Assembly (NCBI RefSeq): GCF_001644225.1
Contig: NZ_LSTV01000005.1
Location: 336,387 to 400,386, forward strand
DNA: 64,000 nt
Origin: Microbacterium oleivorans
GTDB taxonomy: Bacteria > Actinomycetota > Actinomycetes > Actinomycetales > Microbacteriaceae
Reading direction: 5' to 3'
Of this stretch, positions 53,380 to 62,327 are shown piece by piece; positions within the stretch are counted from its first letter, which is position 1; the number at the start of each line of letters is the position of its first letter. The notes under the pieces were generated by a model. That model was not told the origin of the DNA, did no database searches, and saw only the letters and a program-made list of their open reading frames with translations. The position numbers and the translations under genes were made by a program.

Positions 53380-54338
53380 CATCCGAGCCCCCGGCTTCCC
53401 CCACCCGTCGCACGTACAGCTTCCTCGGCCCCGCCGGCACCTTCACCGAAGCCGCCCTCGCGCAGGTCCCCGAAGCACGCGACCAGACCTGGCGCCCCGT
53501 CCGCAACGTCGGCGAGGCGCTCGCCGACGTCATCGAGGGCCGGTCGGATGCCGCGATGATCGCGATCGAGAACTCCGTCGACGGCGGCGTCTCGACGACG
53601 CAGGACGCCCTGGCGACCGTGCCGGGACTCCGCATCGTGGGGGAGTACCTCGTGCCGGTCGAGTTCGTGCTGGTCGCCCGGCCCGGCGTGCGGCTCGAGG
53701 ACGTCTCGGTCGTCGCAGCCCACCCCGTCGCCTACGCGCAGTGCCTCACGTGGCTGACGGCCGCGCTGCCCGAGCACTCGCACATCCCCGCCACGAGCAA
53801 CGTCGCCGCCGCCGTGGGACTCGTCGACGGCGGGATCTCCGCGGATGCCGCGATCGCCCCGCCCGGCATCCTCAAGCTCTACGACCTCGACCTGCTGGCC
53901 GAGAAGATCGGCGACAACCCGCACGCCGTGACGCGGTTCGTGCTGGTGAGCCGCACGGCTCCGCCGCCCGCGCCGACGGGGGCCGACAAGACGTCGCTCA
54001 TCGTCGAGCTGCCCGAGGACCATCCCGGTGCCCTCCTCGAGCTGCTCGAGCAGTTCGCGACCCGGGGCATCAACCTGTCGCTGCTCGCCTCGCGCCCGAT
54101 CGGCGACGAGCTCGGCCGGTACCGCTTCGTCATCGACGCCGACGGGCACATCGAGGACGAGCGCATGGCCGACGCGTTGCTGGGCCTGCGCCGCTTCTCG
54201 CCGCGGGTGCTCTACCTCGGCTCGTACCCGCGGGCCGACCGCGCGATCGTGCGCTACCCCGAGCGGTACTCCGACGAGGTGTTCGTCGAGGCGCGCGACT
54301 GGCTGCGCGGCCTCGTCTCGGGCGAGCCCGAGGCCTGA
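53376..54338 (+). CDS. pheA: Prephenate dehydratase
   Basis: A 320-residue monofunctional enzyme that converts prephenate to phenylpyruvate in phenylalanine synthesis. YSFLGPAGTFTEAAL opens the PDT domain, and NPHAVTRFVLV carries the conserved Thr-Arg-Phe. A C-terminal ACT domain (LIVELPEDHPGALLELLEQFATRGINLSLLASRP) provides feedback control by phenylalanine. There is no chorismate mutase domain. GTG overlaps the eamA stop, yet TAGGCT (53364-53369) lies 6 nt upstream inside that gene, so it can be transcribed separately as a leaderless mRNA. Confidence 0.95.
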   Translation: MTSEPPASPTRRTYSFLGPAGTFTEAALAQVPEARDQTWRPVRNVGEALADVIEGRSDAAMIAIENSVDGGVSTTQDALATVPGLRIVGEYLVPVEFVLVARPGVRLEDVSVVAAHPVAYAQCLTWLTAALPEHSHIPATSNVAAAVGLVDGGISADAAIAPPGILKLYDLDLLAEKIGDNPHAVTRFVLVSRTAPPPAPTGADKTSLIVELPEDHPGALLELLEQFATRGINLSLLASRPIGDELGRYRFVIDADGHIEDERMADALLGLRRFSPRVLYLGSYPRADRAIVRYPERYSDEVFVEARDWLRGLVSGEPEA

Positions 54339-54358
54339 CCCGCCCGCCTGCGCGGCAC

Positions 54359-54434
54359 CAACCACGGAGATGTGCCGCTGCGCGGCGGGTGGAACCGGTT
54401 ACCACCGCGTCTCGGTGACGGATCTCCTCGGTTG
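54359..54434. terminator. Nested palindrome between convergent genes
   Basis: CAACCACGGAGAT (54359-54371) and ATCTCCTCGGTTG (54422-54434) form an imperfect outer stem of 11 of 13 bp. Inside lies the near-palindrome GGTGGAACCGGTTACCACC (54388-54406). It occupies the 114-bp spacer between pheA and the luciferase-like gene. Its concentric design resembles the 82-bp elements, but the sequence is different. Confidence 0.5.
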
Positions 54435-54452
54435 TCGCCGCCCGCGCGCGGC

Positions 54453-55496
54453 TCAGGCCGCGAGCAGCTCGAGCGTGCGGATGCGCGAGGGTGCGGCATC
54501 CATCGGCTCGTCCTCGGTCGCGGCGGACACGGGCGACACCATGACCTCGTCGACGCCGTGGCGGGCGGCGAACTCCGCGAGCCGGCTGCGGACCTCGGGT
54601 CCGGTCCCGACGAACCAGCGCGACATCATCGCGTCGAACACGGGGGCGGCGAGCCCGTCCGAGGCCTCCGCCGCCGCGGCCTGCTCGACGGTCTCAAGCG
54701 CCGTGAGGGGCTTGCCCCCGCGCAGACGCGCCATCATGCGCGCCTGGGGCAGCGCGGCGGCGCGGGCCTGCGCGTCGGTGTCGGCGACGACGGCGTTGGC
54801 CGTGACGAAGGTGCGGGGCTCGGCGAGCGTCTCGGACGGCTGGAACTGCCCGCGGTAGAGGTCAAGCGCACGCTCGAGACCGTCGCCCGAGAAGTGGTTC
54901 GCGAACACGTACGGCAGGCCCATCCCCGCGGCGAGCTGGGCCGAGTAGTCGCTCGAGCCGAGCAGCCACACCTCGGGGGTGCTGGTCGACGCGGGCGTCG
55001 CCCGCACGTCGTACGTGCCGCCCGAGGTGAACCGCAGCGTCGCGCCCTCGGCCGAGACGAGAGAACGGATGTCGGTGACGTGGTTCGGGAACCGCTCGAC
55101 GTCGCTCGTGGTGCCCGACTGGCGCAGCAGCTGCGTGATGACGGGGTCCGAGCCGGGGGCGCGGCCGATGCCGAGGTCGATGCGGCCCGGGGCGAGGGCT
55201 TCGAGGGCGGCGAACTGCTCGGCCACGACGAGCGGCGAGTGGTTCGGCAGCATGACGCCGCCGGAGCCGACGCGGATGCGGCGGGTCCGCGCCGCCGCCG
55301 CGGCGATCAGCACCGGGGGAGTGGTCGAGGCGACGGCCGGCATGTTGTGGTGCTCCGCGAACCAGTAGCGCCGGTAGCCGAGCTCGTCGGCGCGCTGCGC
55401 GAGGGAGAGCGAGGCGGCGATCGCCTGGCTGCTGGTCTGCCCCGTGCGGACGGGGACGAGGTCGAGAACGGAGAGGGCCGGGGTCGCAATGCTCAT
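54453..55496 (-). CDS. Luciferase-like (LLM) flavin-dependent oxidoreductase
   Basis: A 347-residue TIM-barrel protein of the MsnO8/LuxA-like group. LSVLDLVPVRTGQTSSQAIAASLSLAQRADELGYRRYWFAEHHNMP is the family N-terminus, followed by RIRVGSGGVMLPNHSPLVVAEQFAALEALAPGRIDLGIGRAPG. It uses reduced flavin and oxygen on an unknown substrate. The ATG at 55496 is used; an in-frame GTG three codons earlier is possible. CAGTGT ends 5 nt before the ATG. Confidence 0.9.
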   Translation of the reverse strand: MSIATPALSVLDLVPVRTGQTSSQAIAASLSLAQRADELGYRRYWFAEHHNMPAVASTTPPVLIAAAAARTRRIRVGSGGVMLPNHSPLVVAEQFAALEALAPGRIDLGIGRAPGSDPVITQLLRQSGTTSDVERFPNHVTDIRSLVSAEGATLRFTSGGTYDVRATPASTSTPEVWLLGSSDYSAQLAAGMGLPYVFANHFSGDGLERALDLYRGQFQPSETLAEPRTFVTANAVVADTDAQARAAALPQARMMARLRGGKPLTALETVEQAAAAEASDGLAAPVFDAMMSRWFVGTGPEVRSRLAEFAARHGVDEVMVSPVSAATEDEPMDAAPSRIRTLELLAA

Positions 55497-55548
55497 AACG
55501 AACACTGCAACCCCGGCCGGTGGCGGCGCATTCCGCGCCGCGCGCGGG

Positions 55549-58026
55549 TCAGCGCGCGATGCGGACGGCGCTCGAGGTGCGGCTCGTCGTGTCGTAGCCG
55601 GCGAGGCTGCCGGTGACGCGCACCGTGAGGCGGTCCCCGCGGTCGGTGCGGGTGACCGTGTAGGTCGCCTTCGTCGCACCGCTGATCGCCTTCCCACCGT
55701 TCAGCCACTGGTACGACAGTCGCGTCCCCTCGGTCCAGGTGCCGGCGCGCGCGGTCAGGGTCTTCCCGACCTTCGCCGAGCCCGTGATCTTCGGGGTCGA
55801 CGCGCTCAGCGCCCCCTTCGCCACCTTCGCCGTGGCCGCCGACGTCTTCGCGGCGGTCACGTGTCCGGTGAGGGTTCCCGTCACGCGGACCGAGAGTCGG
55901 GCGCCGAGATCGGATGCCGTGAGGCGGTGCGTCGCGGTGACGGCACCGCGGATGGGCGCGCCGTCCCGCATCCACTGGTAGGCGAAGGCGGTGCCCTTCG
56001 TCCACGTGCCCGGCTTCGCCGTCAGGGTGCGGCCGACGGCGGCCGTGCCCGTGACGGTGGGCGTCCCGACCGTCAGCGTGGCGGCCACCACCGTGACGAC
56101 CCGGTCGACGCGCGCGCGGTTGCCGGCGGCATCCGTCACCGTGTACGTCAGCGTGTAGGTGCCGAGCTTGCGCGTGTCCACCGTGCCGCGCACCTTCAGG
56201 TCGGCGGTGACGTCCCCGTCGACGGCGTCGCGGGCGCTCACCCCGGCGAGGGCGTCGAACGTCGCGCCGAAGCGGACCGAGGTGGATGCCGGCACGCTGA
56301 TCTCAGGCTTCACGAAGTCCTCGCGCAGGCCGGCGTCGCGGAAGTGCGTCGAGTGCATGCCGAACGAGTCCTTCAGGTGCGGCATCCAGCAGGCGTCGTT
56401 ATGGCGACCCTCGGGGTACACGGCCCAGGTGTGCGGCACACCCTTTCCGGTGAGGATCGTGTCCATCGAGCGGGCGGCGTCGTCGAAGCGGTACTCGTCG
56501 AACTCGCACGCGTCGAAGTACAGGTCGAACTTCTTCAGCTGCTTCGCCGTCATGTCGCCCGCCTGCTTCAGCGGCGTGGGCAGGGCCGAGCCCGAGTAGC
56601 TCAGTGAGCCGATGTGCGAGGCGATCGAGGAGAACATGCCGGGGTTCGACAGTCCCAGCGACCACGCGCCGAAGCCGCCCATCGAGACACCGGTGAGCGC
56701 ACGGAAGTCACGGCCCTCGAGGGTGCGGTACTCCTTGTCGACAAGGGGCACCATCTCGGTGAGGAACATGCTGCGCCACGGCGTGCCGCCGTCGGGCTGG
56801 TCGGAGTACCAGAGCGACTCGCCGTCGGGCATGATGACGATCGACTCGGCGAGGCCCTGCTGCCACAGTCCGTCGAGGACATCGTCGATGTCGCGCGGCT
56901 CCCACTCGCGGCTGCCGCCGTTGATGCCGTGCAGCAGGTAGACGACCGGGTACTCGCGCTTCGGCTGGCTCAGGTACGACGGCGGCAGGTAGGTCGCGAA
57001 CTCGCGCGGCTGCCCTTCGAGCTCGGAGTCCACCGTCTCGCGGAAGAACCGCGAGTCGTTGCCGGTCTCGCGCAGCGTCGCGGCGTCGATGTGCAGGAAC
57101 TGCTGGGATGGGGGCTGGAAGGTGTACGCCGTGCCGTCGCGGGTGCCGGTGATCTCCCGGTTGGTGTCGACGATGAGCGCGCCGTCGTCACCGGTGACGA
57201 CCTCGACCTCGCCGTCGGTGAGGGTCAGGGTGCCGGACTCCTTCATCCACTGGCGGAGCTCGCGGGCGCGGCGCTCCTTCGAGCGGCCGTCGTGGAAGTA
57301 GCCCTTGTCGAGGGTCTTCAGGTAGGCGTCGACGTCGCCGGCGGCGAGAGCGGCACGCTGCTTCTCGAGCACCGTGGCGACGGCCGCGGACTGCGCGGCC
57401 GAGGCGCGCGGACCGATGATGCCGTAGACGTTCGCGCGGACGGCATCCTTCGAATAGATCCCGACGGGTCCCTCGTACCAGCCGCCGCCGCCGTTCATGT
57501 CGTAGAGGCGGACGGCGAGGGTGTTCTCGCCGCCGAAGTTCGGCGCGTCGGCGGGCACGGGGTAGAGCCGCTTCTCGAACCACTGGCTGCTGGCGGCGGG
57601 CGGCATCGTGCCCGAGCCGCCGATGCGCGTGCCGTTGAGGAAAGCCTCGTCGACGTCGTCGAGGAAGCCGAGCGAGGCGACGAGGTTCGTCCCGGCGGCC
57701 TCGGCCGGCAGCGTGAAGGTCAGGCGGTACCAGCCGAAGCCGTCGTAGTCGGCGAACGGGGTGCCGTCGCCCGGGACCTCGATGTCCTGCCACGCGGAGT
57801 CGTCGAACTCCGGCGAGGCGTAGGACGGGTCATCGCCCTTCGCGAACTTCCAGGTGCCCTCCAGGTCGAGGGAGACGCTCGCGGCCTCCGCCGCGGCAGC
57901 GGTCGCCGTGGCAGCGGTCGGCGCTGGGGGCGCGGCCAGGGCGGGGGTGGCGATGCAGAGGGATGCCGCGAGGGCGGCCACTGCGGAGACGGCGACCAGA
58001 CGCCGTCGGGGGACGTGATGCGGCAC
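55549..58026 (-). CDS. Secreted modular esterase-like protein (CE1-type) with Ig-like repeats
   Basis: An 825-residue exported protein. In order: a Sec signal ending near ATPALAAPPAP; a jelly-roll domain like the sugar-binding part of GH2 enzymes (residues 50-200); an NTF2/SnoaL-like segment (about 205-310); an esterase-D/CE1 alpha/beta hydrolase with YLLHGINGGSREW, Ser448 in LTGVSMGGFGAW and His542 in EGRHNDACW; a DUF5011/HYR-like domain (SARDAVDGDVTADL to VTDAAGNRARVDRV); and two tandem Ig-like repeats (TVTGTAAVGRTLTA, KITGSAKVGKTLTA). It probably removes acyl groups from plant polysaccharides outside the cell. Operators of the GH42 locus flank its promoter, tying it to galactan use. Confidence 0.88.
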   Translation of the reverse strand: MPHHVPRRRLVAVSAVAALAASLCIATPALAAPPAPTAATATAAAAEAASVSLDLEGTWKFAKGDDPSYASPEFDDSAWQDIEVPGDGTPFADYDGFGWYRLTFTLPAEAAGTNLVASLGFLDDVDEAFLNGTRIGGSGTMPPAASSQWFEKRLYPVPADAPNFGGENTLAVRLYDMNGGGGWYEGPVGIYSKDAVRANVYGIIGPRASAAQSAAVATVLEKQRAALAAGDVDAYLKTLDKGYFHDGRSKERRARELRQWMKESGTLTLTDGEVEVVTGDDGALIVDTNREITGTRDGTAYTFQPPSQQFLHIDAATLRETGNDSRFFRETVDSELEGQPREFATYLPPSYLSQPKREYPVVYLLHGINGGSREWEPRDIDDVLDGLWQQGLAESIVIMPDGESLWYSDQPDGGTPWRSMFLTEMVPLVDKEYRTLEGRDFRALTGVSMGGFGAWSLGLSNPGMFSSIASHIGSLSYSGSALPTPLKQAGDMTAKQLKKFDLYFDACEFDEYRFDDAARSMDTILTGKGVPHTWAVYPEGRHNDACWMPHLKDSFGMHSTHFRDAGLREDFVKPEISVPASTSVRFGATFDALAGVSARDAVDGDVTADLKVRGTVDTRKLGTYTLTYTVTDAAGNRARVDRVVTVVAATLTVGTPTVTGTAAVGRTLTAKPGTWTKGTAFAYQWMRDGAPIRGAVTATHRLTASDLGARLSVRVTGTLTGHVTAAKTSAATAKVAKGALSASTPKITGSAKVGKTLTARAGTWTEGTRLSYQWLNGGKAISGATKATYTVTRTDRGDRLTVRVTGSLAGYDTTSRTSSAVRIAR

Positions 58027-58075
58027 GGATTCCTACTTCCTCGTGGGGTGCCGGGCGTCGATGCCCGGTGTGGCT

Positions 58076-58154
58076 GTGCACGTTCACGGATTCGGTGATG
58101 AGTCGCCTGTGAACGTGCACGCAGAGAGTCGCATCGCGGCGTCGGGGATGTCAA
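58076..58154 (-). promoter_or_regulatory. Promoter and two operators of the secreted esterase gene
   Basis: On the minus strand TTGACA (58149-58154), 18 nt, GACTCT (58125-58130). One operator half-palindrome core GTGAACGTGCAC (58109-58120) sits at the predicted transcript start, and a second, GTGCACGTTCAC (58076-58087), lies within the leader. Both match the sites before the GH42 gene. A weaker match (TGTGCACGCGTCA, 58179-58191) overlaps the end of the LacI gene. Confidence 0.7.
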
Positions 58155-58188
58155 TGCGCGGGGCGGGACCTGCGCATATGTGCACGCG

Positions 58189-59223
58189 TCAGGCGGAGCC
58201 GCGCCAGACGACGGGGCATTCGAGGACGTGCCCGCCTGCGTCGGGGGCCTCGCCGCGGAGCTGTCGCAGCACGGACTCCGCCGCCGCACGGCCCAGTCGA
58301 TCGGCCGGCTGATGCACGGTCGACAGCGGGGGATCGCAGCGCAGCGCCCACGAACTGTCGTCGAATCCGACGACGCCGACGTCGTCGGGGACGACCCGGC
58401 CGGCGGACTGCAGCACGTCCATGGCGCCCGCGGCGACGGCGTCGCTCGACGCGAAGACGCCGTCGATGTCGGGTGCACGTTCGAGCAGGGCGCGCATGCC
58501 CTCCTGCCCGTCGGAGTAGGAGTACAGCGGAACGCGTTCGACCAACTGGGGGTCGAAGCGGTTGCCGAGGGCGTCGACGAATCCCGCGAGGCGGTCCGAT
58601 CCCGAGTCGCGGTCGAGAGCGGAGGCGATCATGCCGATCCGGCGGCGGCCCGTCGCGGCGAGCCGGTTCGTGATCTCGCGCGCCGCGCCGCGGTTGTCGA
58701 TGGCGACAAAGGCGGCGTCGCCGATGTCGCGCGGGTGTCCGACGAACGCGGCGGGCAGGCCGAGGTCGGCGACGGCGCGGGTGATGGGGTCGCCGACGCG
58801 GGCCGAGACGATGATGACGCCGTCGATGAGGCCACCGCTCAGATAGCGGGCGAGGCGCTCGATGTCGCGGGTCGTGTCGGCGATCATGAACGTCAGCTGG
58901 TAGTCCGCCTCCGACAGGGCGGCGTTGGCCCCGAGGAGGATCGAGCCGATGTTCGGGTCCTCGACGAAGAGCGAGTGCGGCTCGTGGACAATGAGGCCGA
59001 TCGCCTGCGAGCTCTGCATGACGAGGCTCCGGGCGGCGCGGTTCGGGACGAAGCCGACCTTGGCGATGGCGGCCTCGATGGCCTCGCGTGCCTCGTCCGA
59101 GACGTAAGGCTGCCCGTTGAGCACCCGGCTGACGGTGCCCCGCGAGACGCCGGCTTCCGTGGCCACGTCCTTGACGGTCGCGCGACGGCGGCGGCCCATG
59201 ACATCCGTGCGATCGCTGCTCAC
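58189..59223 (-). CDS. LacI family regulator of the galactoside locus
   Basis: A 344-residue repressor. The HTH and hinge are ATVKDVATEAGVSRGTVSRVLNGQPYVSDEAREAIEAAI, and the ligand domain ends VVGFDDSSWALRCDPPLSTVHQPADRLG. GTG at 59223 is chosen because TACGAT (59230-59235) lies exactly 6 nt upstream; a longer open frame would read through the operators. A further operator-like site, TGTGCACGCACACA (59236-59249), lies directly upstream of its -10 box and suggests autoregulation. It is encoded between its two presumed targets, the secreted esterase and the GH42 operon. Confidence 0.92.
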   Translation of the reverse strand: MSSDRTDVMGRRRRATVKDVATEAGVSRGTVSRVLNGQPYVSDEAREAIEAAIAKVGFVPNRAARSLVMQSSQAIGLIVHEPHSLFVEDPNIGSILLGANAALSEADYQLTFMIADTTRDIERLARYLSGGLIDGVIIVSARVGDPITRAVADLGLPAAFVGHPRDIGDAAFVAIDNRGAAREITNRLAATGRRRIGMIASALDRDSGSDRLAGFVDALGNRFDPQLVERVPLYSYSDGQEGMRALLERAPDIDGVFASSDAVAAGAMDVLQSAGRVVPDDVGVVGFDDSSWALRCDPPLSTVHQPADRLGRAAAESVLRQLRGEAPDAGGHVLECPVVWRGSA

Positions 59224-59275
59224 GCGTTCATCGTATGTGCACGCACACACCGCGCACCGAGGTTCTCGACCAGTG

Positions 59276-59318
59276 TTGACAGCCATCGCGGGCCGTTCTA
59301 CTCTGTACACGTTCACAG
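59276..59318 (+). promoter_or_regulatory. GH42 operon promoter with operator at +1
   Basis: TTGACA (59276-59281), 17 nt, TACTCT (59299-59304) is a canonical promoter. The operator CTGTACACGTTCACAG (59303-59318) overlaps the end of the -10 box and the predicted start point, an arrangement for tight repression. Confidence 0.8.
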
Positions 59319-59348
59319 AGCCTCAACGCGGAGGAACACCGCTCGGAC

Positions 59349-59364
59349 CTGTGCACGTTCACAG
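59349..59364 (+). promoter_or_regulatory. Second operator of the GH42 operon
   Basis: CTGTGCACGTTCACAG, a 16-bp near-palindrome, differs from the operator at 59303 by one base. It lies in the leader 46 bp downstream, about four to five helical turns, just before the GAGGAG ribosome binding site. Confidence 0.75.
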
Positions 59365-59379
59365 GATCCAGAGGAGAAC

Positions 59380-61395
59380 ATGTCGGTCCCCGCCCGCCCC
59401 TTCGAGCACGACGGCATCGCGTTCGGGTGCGATTACAACCCCGAACAGTGGACGCCGGACGTCTGGGACGAGGACATCGCGCTCATGCGCGAGGCCGGCG
59501 TCGACCTCGTCGCGATCAACATCTTCGGGTGGGCCCACCTCGAGCCGCGCGCGGGGCAGTACGACTTCGCCCGCCTCGACGACATCATCGCCCGGCTGCA
59601 CGCCGCCGGCATCCGGGTGAACCTCGGCACCGGCACCGCGTCGACGCCCGCATGGCTGACGACGGCGCACCCCGAGATCCTCCCCGTCGTCGACGACGGC
59701 ACCCGTCGCTACCCCGGCGGACGCCAGGCGTGGTGCCCGAGCTCGCCCGTCTACCGCGAGGCCGCCCTCGCCCTCGTCGACGCCGTCGCCGCCCGCTACG
59801 GCGCGCACCCGGCCGTCGCGCTCTGGCACGTCTCGAACGAGCTCGGATGCCACAACGCGCTGTGCCACTGCGACGAGAGCGCCGCCGCCTTCCGCACCTG
59901 GCTGCAGGCCCGCTACGGCACGGTCGCCGAGGTGAACCGCGCATGGGGCACCGCCTTCTGGAGCCAGACCTACTACGAGTGGGACGAGATCCTCACCCCG
60001 AAGGCCACGCTCTCCAGCCGCAACCCGGGTCAGGTCCTCGACTTCCACCGCTTCAGCAGCGACGCGCTGCTCGAGCACTACCGCGCCGAGGCCGAGGCCA
60101 TCCGCGCGCACAGCGACGTGCCGGTCACGACCAACTTCATGGTCACGGCGCACATCGAGAACCTCGACTACTGGTCGTGGGCGGGCGAGATGGACGTCAT
60201 CGCGAACGACCACTACCTCGACCACCGCCTCGGCGACCCCCGGTCCGAGCTCGCCTTCGCTGCCGACCTCTCGCGCGGCCTCGCGCAGGGCGCCCCGTGG
60301 ATCCTCATGGAGCACTCGACCGGCGCCGTCAACTGGCAGCCGCTCAACAAGCCCAAGGCGCCGGGCGAGATGATCCGCAACTCTCTCACCCACGTCGCCC
60401 GCGGCGCCGACGGCGTCTGCTTCTTCCAGTGGCGGGCGTCGGTGCAGGGCAGCGAGAAGTTCCACTCCGCGATGCTGCCGCACGCCGGCACCGACTCGGC
60501 CGTCTGGCGCGAGGTCGTCGAGCTCGGCGGCATCGTCGACCGCCTCGGCGAGGTCGCCGGCTCGCGCGTCGAGACCGACGTCGCCCTCCTCTTCTCGTGG
60601 GAGTCCTGGTGGGCGAGCCAGAGCGAGACCCGTCCGAGCCAGTCGCTCGGCTACCTCGACCAGGTCCACGCCGCCTACCGGGCGCTCCACGCGAACGGTC
60701 TCACCGTCGACGTCGTCGCCCCCGGCGCCGACCTGTCGGCCTACCGGTTCGTCGTCGTGCCGGGTCTGCACCTCATGACCGAAGCGGATGCCGGGGTCCT
60801 CACCGCGTGGATCGCGGCGGGCGGCACCGCGCTCATCACCTTCTCGACCGCCATCGTCGACGAGAACGACCGCGTCTACACCGGCGGGTACGCCGGTCCG
60901 CTGCGCGAGGCGCTCGGCCTCCACATCGAGGAGTTCGCTCCCGTCGCCCCCGACGCCGCGCTCACACTGAGCGACGGGTCCACCGCGCGGCTGTGGTCCG
61001 AGCGTTCGCGCCCGACGACGGCCCGGGTCGAGGCGTCCTTCACCGACGGACCCGCCCAGGGGATGCCGGCCGTCACCCGCAACGCGTGGGGTGACGGGAC
61101 GGCGCACTATCTCGCGACGCTTCTCAGCGACGCCGACTACCGTGACCTGGCGGCGCGCCTCGCCGCCGAGGCGGGGATCGCCCCCGCCGCCCACGCCCAG
61201 CCCGGCACCGGCGATCTCGAGATCGTCCGCCGACGCGGCGAGGGGGCGTCGTATCTCTTCGTGATCAACCACGGCGAGACCGAGGTCCACGTCGACTCCG
61301 ACGGCGTCGACCTCGTGACCGGCGCATCCGTCGCCGGCCACGTCACCGTTCCTGCGGGAGCGGTGCGCATCATCAGAGAGGAGGCGGCCGCATGA
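59380..61395 (+). CDS. GH42 beta-galactosidase
   Basis: A 671-residue glycoside hydrolase family 42 enzyme. GIAFGCDYNPEQWTPDVWDEDIALMREAGVDLVAINIFGWAHLEPRAGQYDF is the family N-terminus. The acid/base is Glu154 in WHVSNELGCHN and the nucleophile Glu311 in PWILMEHSTGAVNW. The zinc-type cysteines are partly present (CHNALCHC). A trimerisation domain and small beta C-terminal domain follow. It has no signal peptide and acts in the cytosol on imported galactosides, likely from galactan or arabinogalactan. GAGGAG precedes the ATG. Its stop overlaps the permease start in ATGA. Confidence 0.95.
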   Translation: MSVPARPFEHDGIAFGCDYNPEQWTPDVWDEDIALMREAGVDLVAINIFGWAHLEPRAGQYDFARLDDIIARLHAAGIRVNLGTGTASTPAWLTTAHPEILPVVDDGTRRYPGGRQAWCPSSPVYREAALALVDAVAARYGAHPAVALWHVSNELGCHNALCHCDESAAAFRTWLQARYGTVAEVNRAWGTAFWSQTYYEWDEILTPKATLSSRNPGQVLDFHRFSSDALLEHYRAEAEAIRAHSDVPVTTNFMVTAHIENLDYWSWAGEMDVIANDHYLDHRLGDPRSELAFAADLSRGLAQGAPWILMEHSTGAVNWQPLNKPKAPGEMIRNSLTHVARGADGVCFFQWRASVQGSEKFHSAMLPHAGTDSAVWREVVELGGIVDRLGEVAGSRVETDVALLFSWESWWASQSETRPSQSLGYLDQVHAAYRALHANGLTVDVVAPGADLSAYRFVVVPGLHLMTEADAGVLTAWIAAGGTALITFSTAIVDENDRVYTGGYAGPLREALGLHIEEFAPVAPDAALTLSDGSTARLWSERSRPTTARVEASFTDGPAQGMPAVTRNAWGDGTAHYLATLLSDADYRDLAARLAAEAGIAPAAHAQPGTGDLEIVRRRGEGASYLFVINHGETEVHVDSDGVDLVTGASVAGHVTVPAGAVRIIREEAAA

Positions 61396-62327
61396 CCGCC
61401 ACGGAAGTCCTCGTGACGCGTTCGTCGGCGAAGCCGCCGCGCGCGAAGCGGATCCCGCGGGCCAAGACCCCGCACAAGGGGGCGATCGCGGTCTTCACCG
61501 GACCGTTCGGCATCCTCTTTCTGCTCTTCTACCTGATCCCCATCGGGTACGCGATCTGGCAGTCCCTCCTGGTCGTCCAGCGCGACGGGCTGTACGGCGA
61601 GCCGACCGAGGTGTTCGGCGGGCTCACCCAGTACATCCAGGTGTTCCAGAACGCGCCGTTCTGGGAGTCGGTCGGGCGCGTGCTGTTGTTCGGCGTCGTG
61701 CAGGTTCCGGTCATGCTCGGGCTCGCACTGCTGTTCGCGCTGCTGCTGGACTCGCCGGTCCTGAAGGGCAAGCGGTTCTTCCGCCTCGCCTTCTTCGCGC
61801 CCTACGCCGTACCCGGCGTCATCGCCGCGATCATGTGGGGCTTCCTGTACTCGCCCAACCTGTCGCCCTTCACCGACGTCACCCGCACGGTCGACTTCCT
61901 CTCGCCCGAGATGGTGCTGTGGTCGATCGCGAACGTCGTGACGTGGGTCTTCGTCGGCTACAACATGCTGATCATCTACTCCGCGCTGCTCGCGATCCCC
62001 GCCGAGGTGTACGAGGCGGCACGCCTCGACGGCGCCGGTCAGATCCGCATCGCCTGGTCGATCAAGATCCCGATGGTCGCGCCCGCGATCATCCTCACGG
62101 CCGTGTTCTCGATCATCGGCACGCTGCAGCTGCTCGCCGAGCCGCAGGTGTTCCGCTCGTTCAGCTCGGCGGTCTCCTCGACGTACACCCCGAACATGAC
62201 GATCTACGCCACGAGCGCCGTGCCGAACCCGTACCTCGCGGCGGCCTTCTCGGTCGTGCTGGCCCTGGCCACCTGCGTCCTGTCGTTCGCGTTCTTGAAG
62301 CTCACCCAGCGGAAGGCCGAGCAATGA
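61392..62327 (+). CDS. Sugar ABC transporter permease (MalF/UgpA type)
   Basis: A 311-residue permease with six membrane segments. A basic N-terminal tail precedes AVFTGPFGILFLLFYLIPIGYAIWQSL. The EAA motif is YEAARLDGAGQIRIAWSIKIPMVAPAI. It overlaps the GH42 gene by 4 bp and the next permease by 4 bp. No ATPase gene is visible here; actinobacterial sugar importers of this class commonly share the MsiK ATPase encoded elsewhere (family knowledge). Confidence 0.94.
   Translation: MTATEVLVTRSSAKPPRAKRIPRAKTPHKGAIAVFTGPFGILFLLFYLIPIGYAIWQSLLVVQRDGLYGEPTEVFGGLTQYIQVFQNAPFWESVGRVLLFGVVQVPVMLGLALLFALLLDSPVLKGKRFFRLAFFAPYAVPGVIAAIMWGFLYSPNLSPFTDVTRTVDFLSPEMVLWSIANVVTWVFVGYNMLIIYSALLAIPAEVYEAARLDGAGQIRIAWSIKIPMVAPAIILTAVFSIIGTLQLLAEPQVFRSFSSAVSSTYTPNMTIYATSAVPNPYLAAAFSVVLALATCVLSFAFLKLTQRKAEQ

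Noticed and set aside
58179..58191. Sixth operator of the galactoside LacI protein
   Set aside because: It matches only one arm and part of the second, and overlaps the stop of the regulator gene. It is mentioned as weak and not given its own entry.
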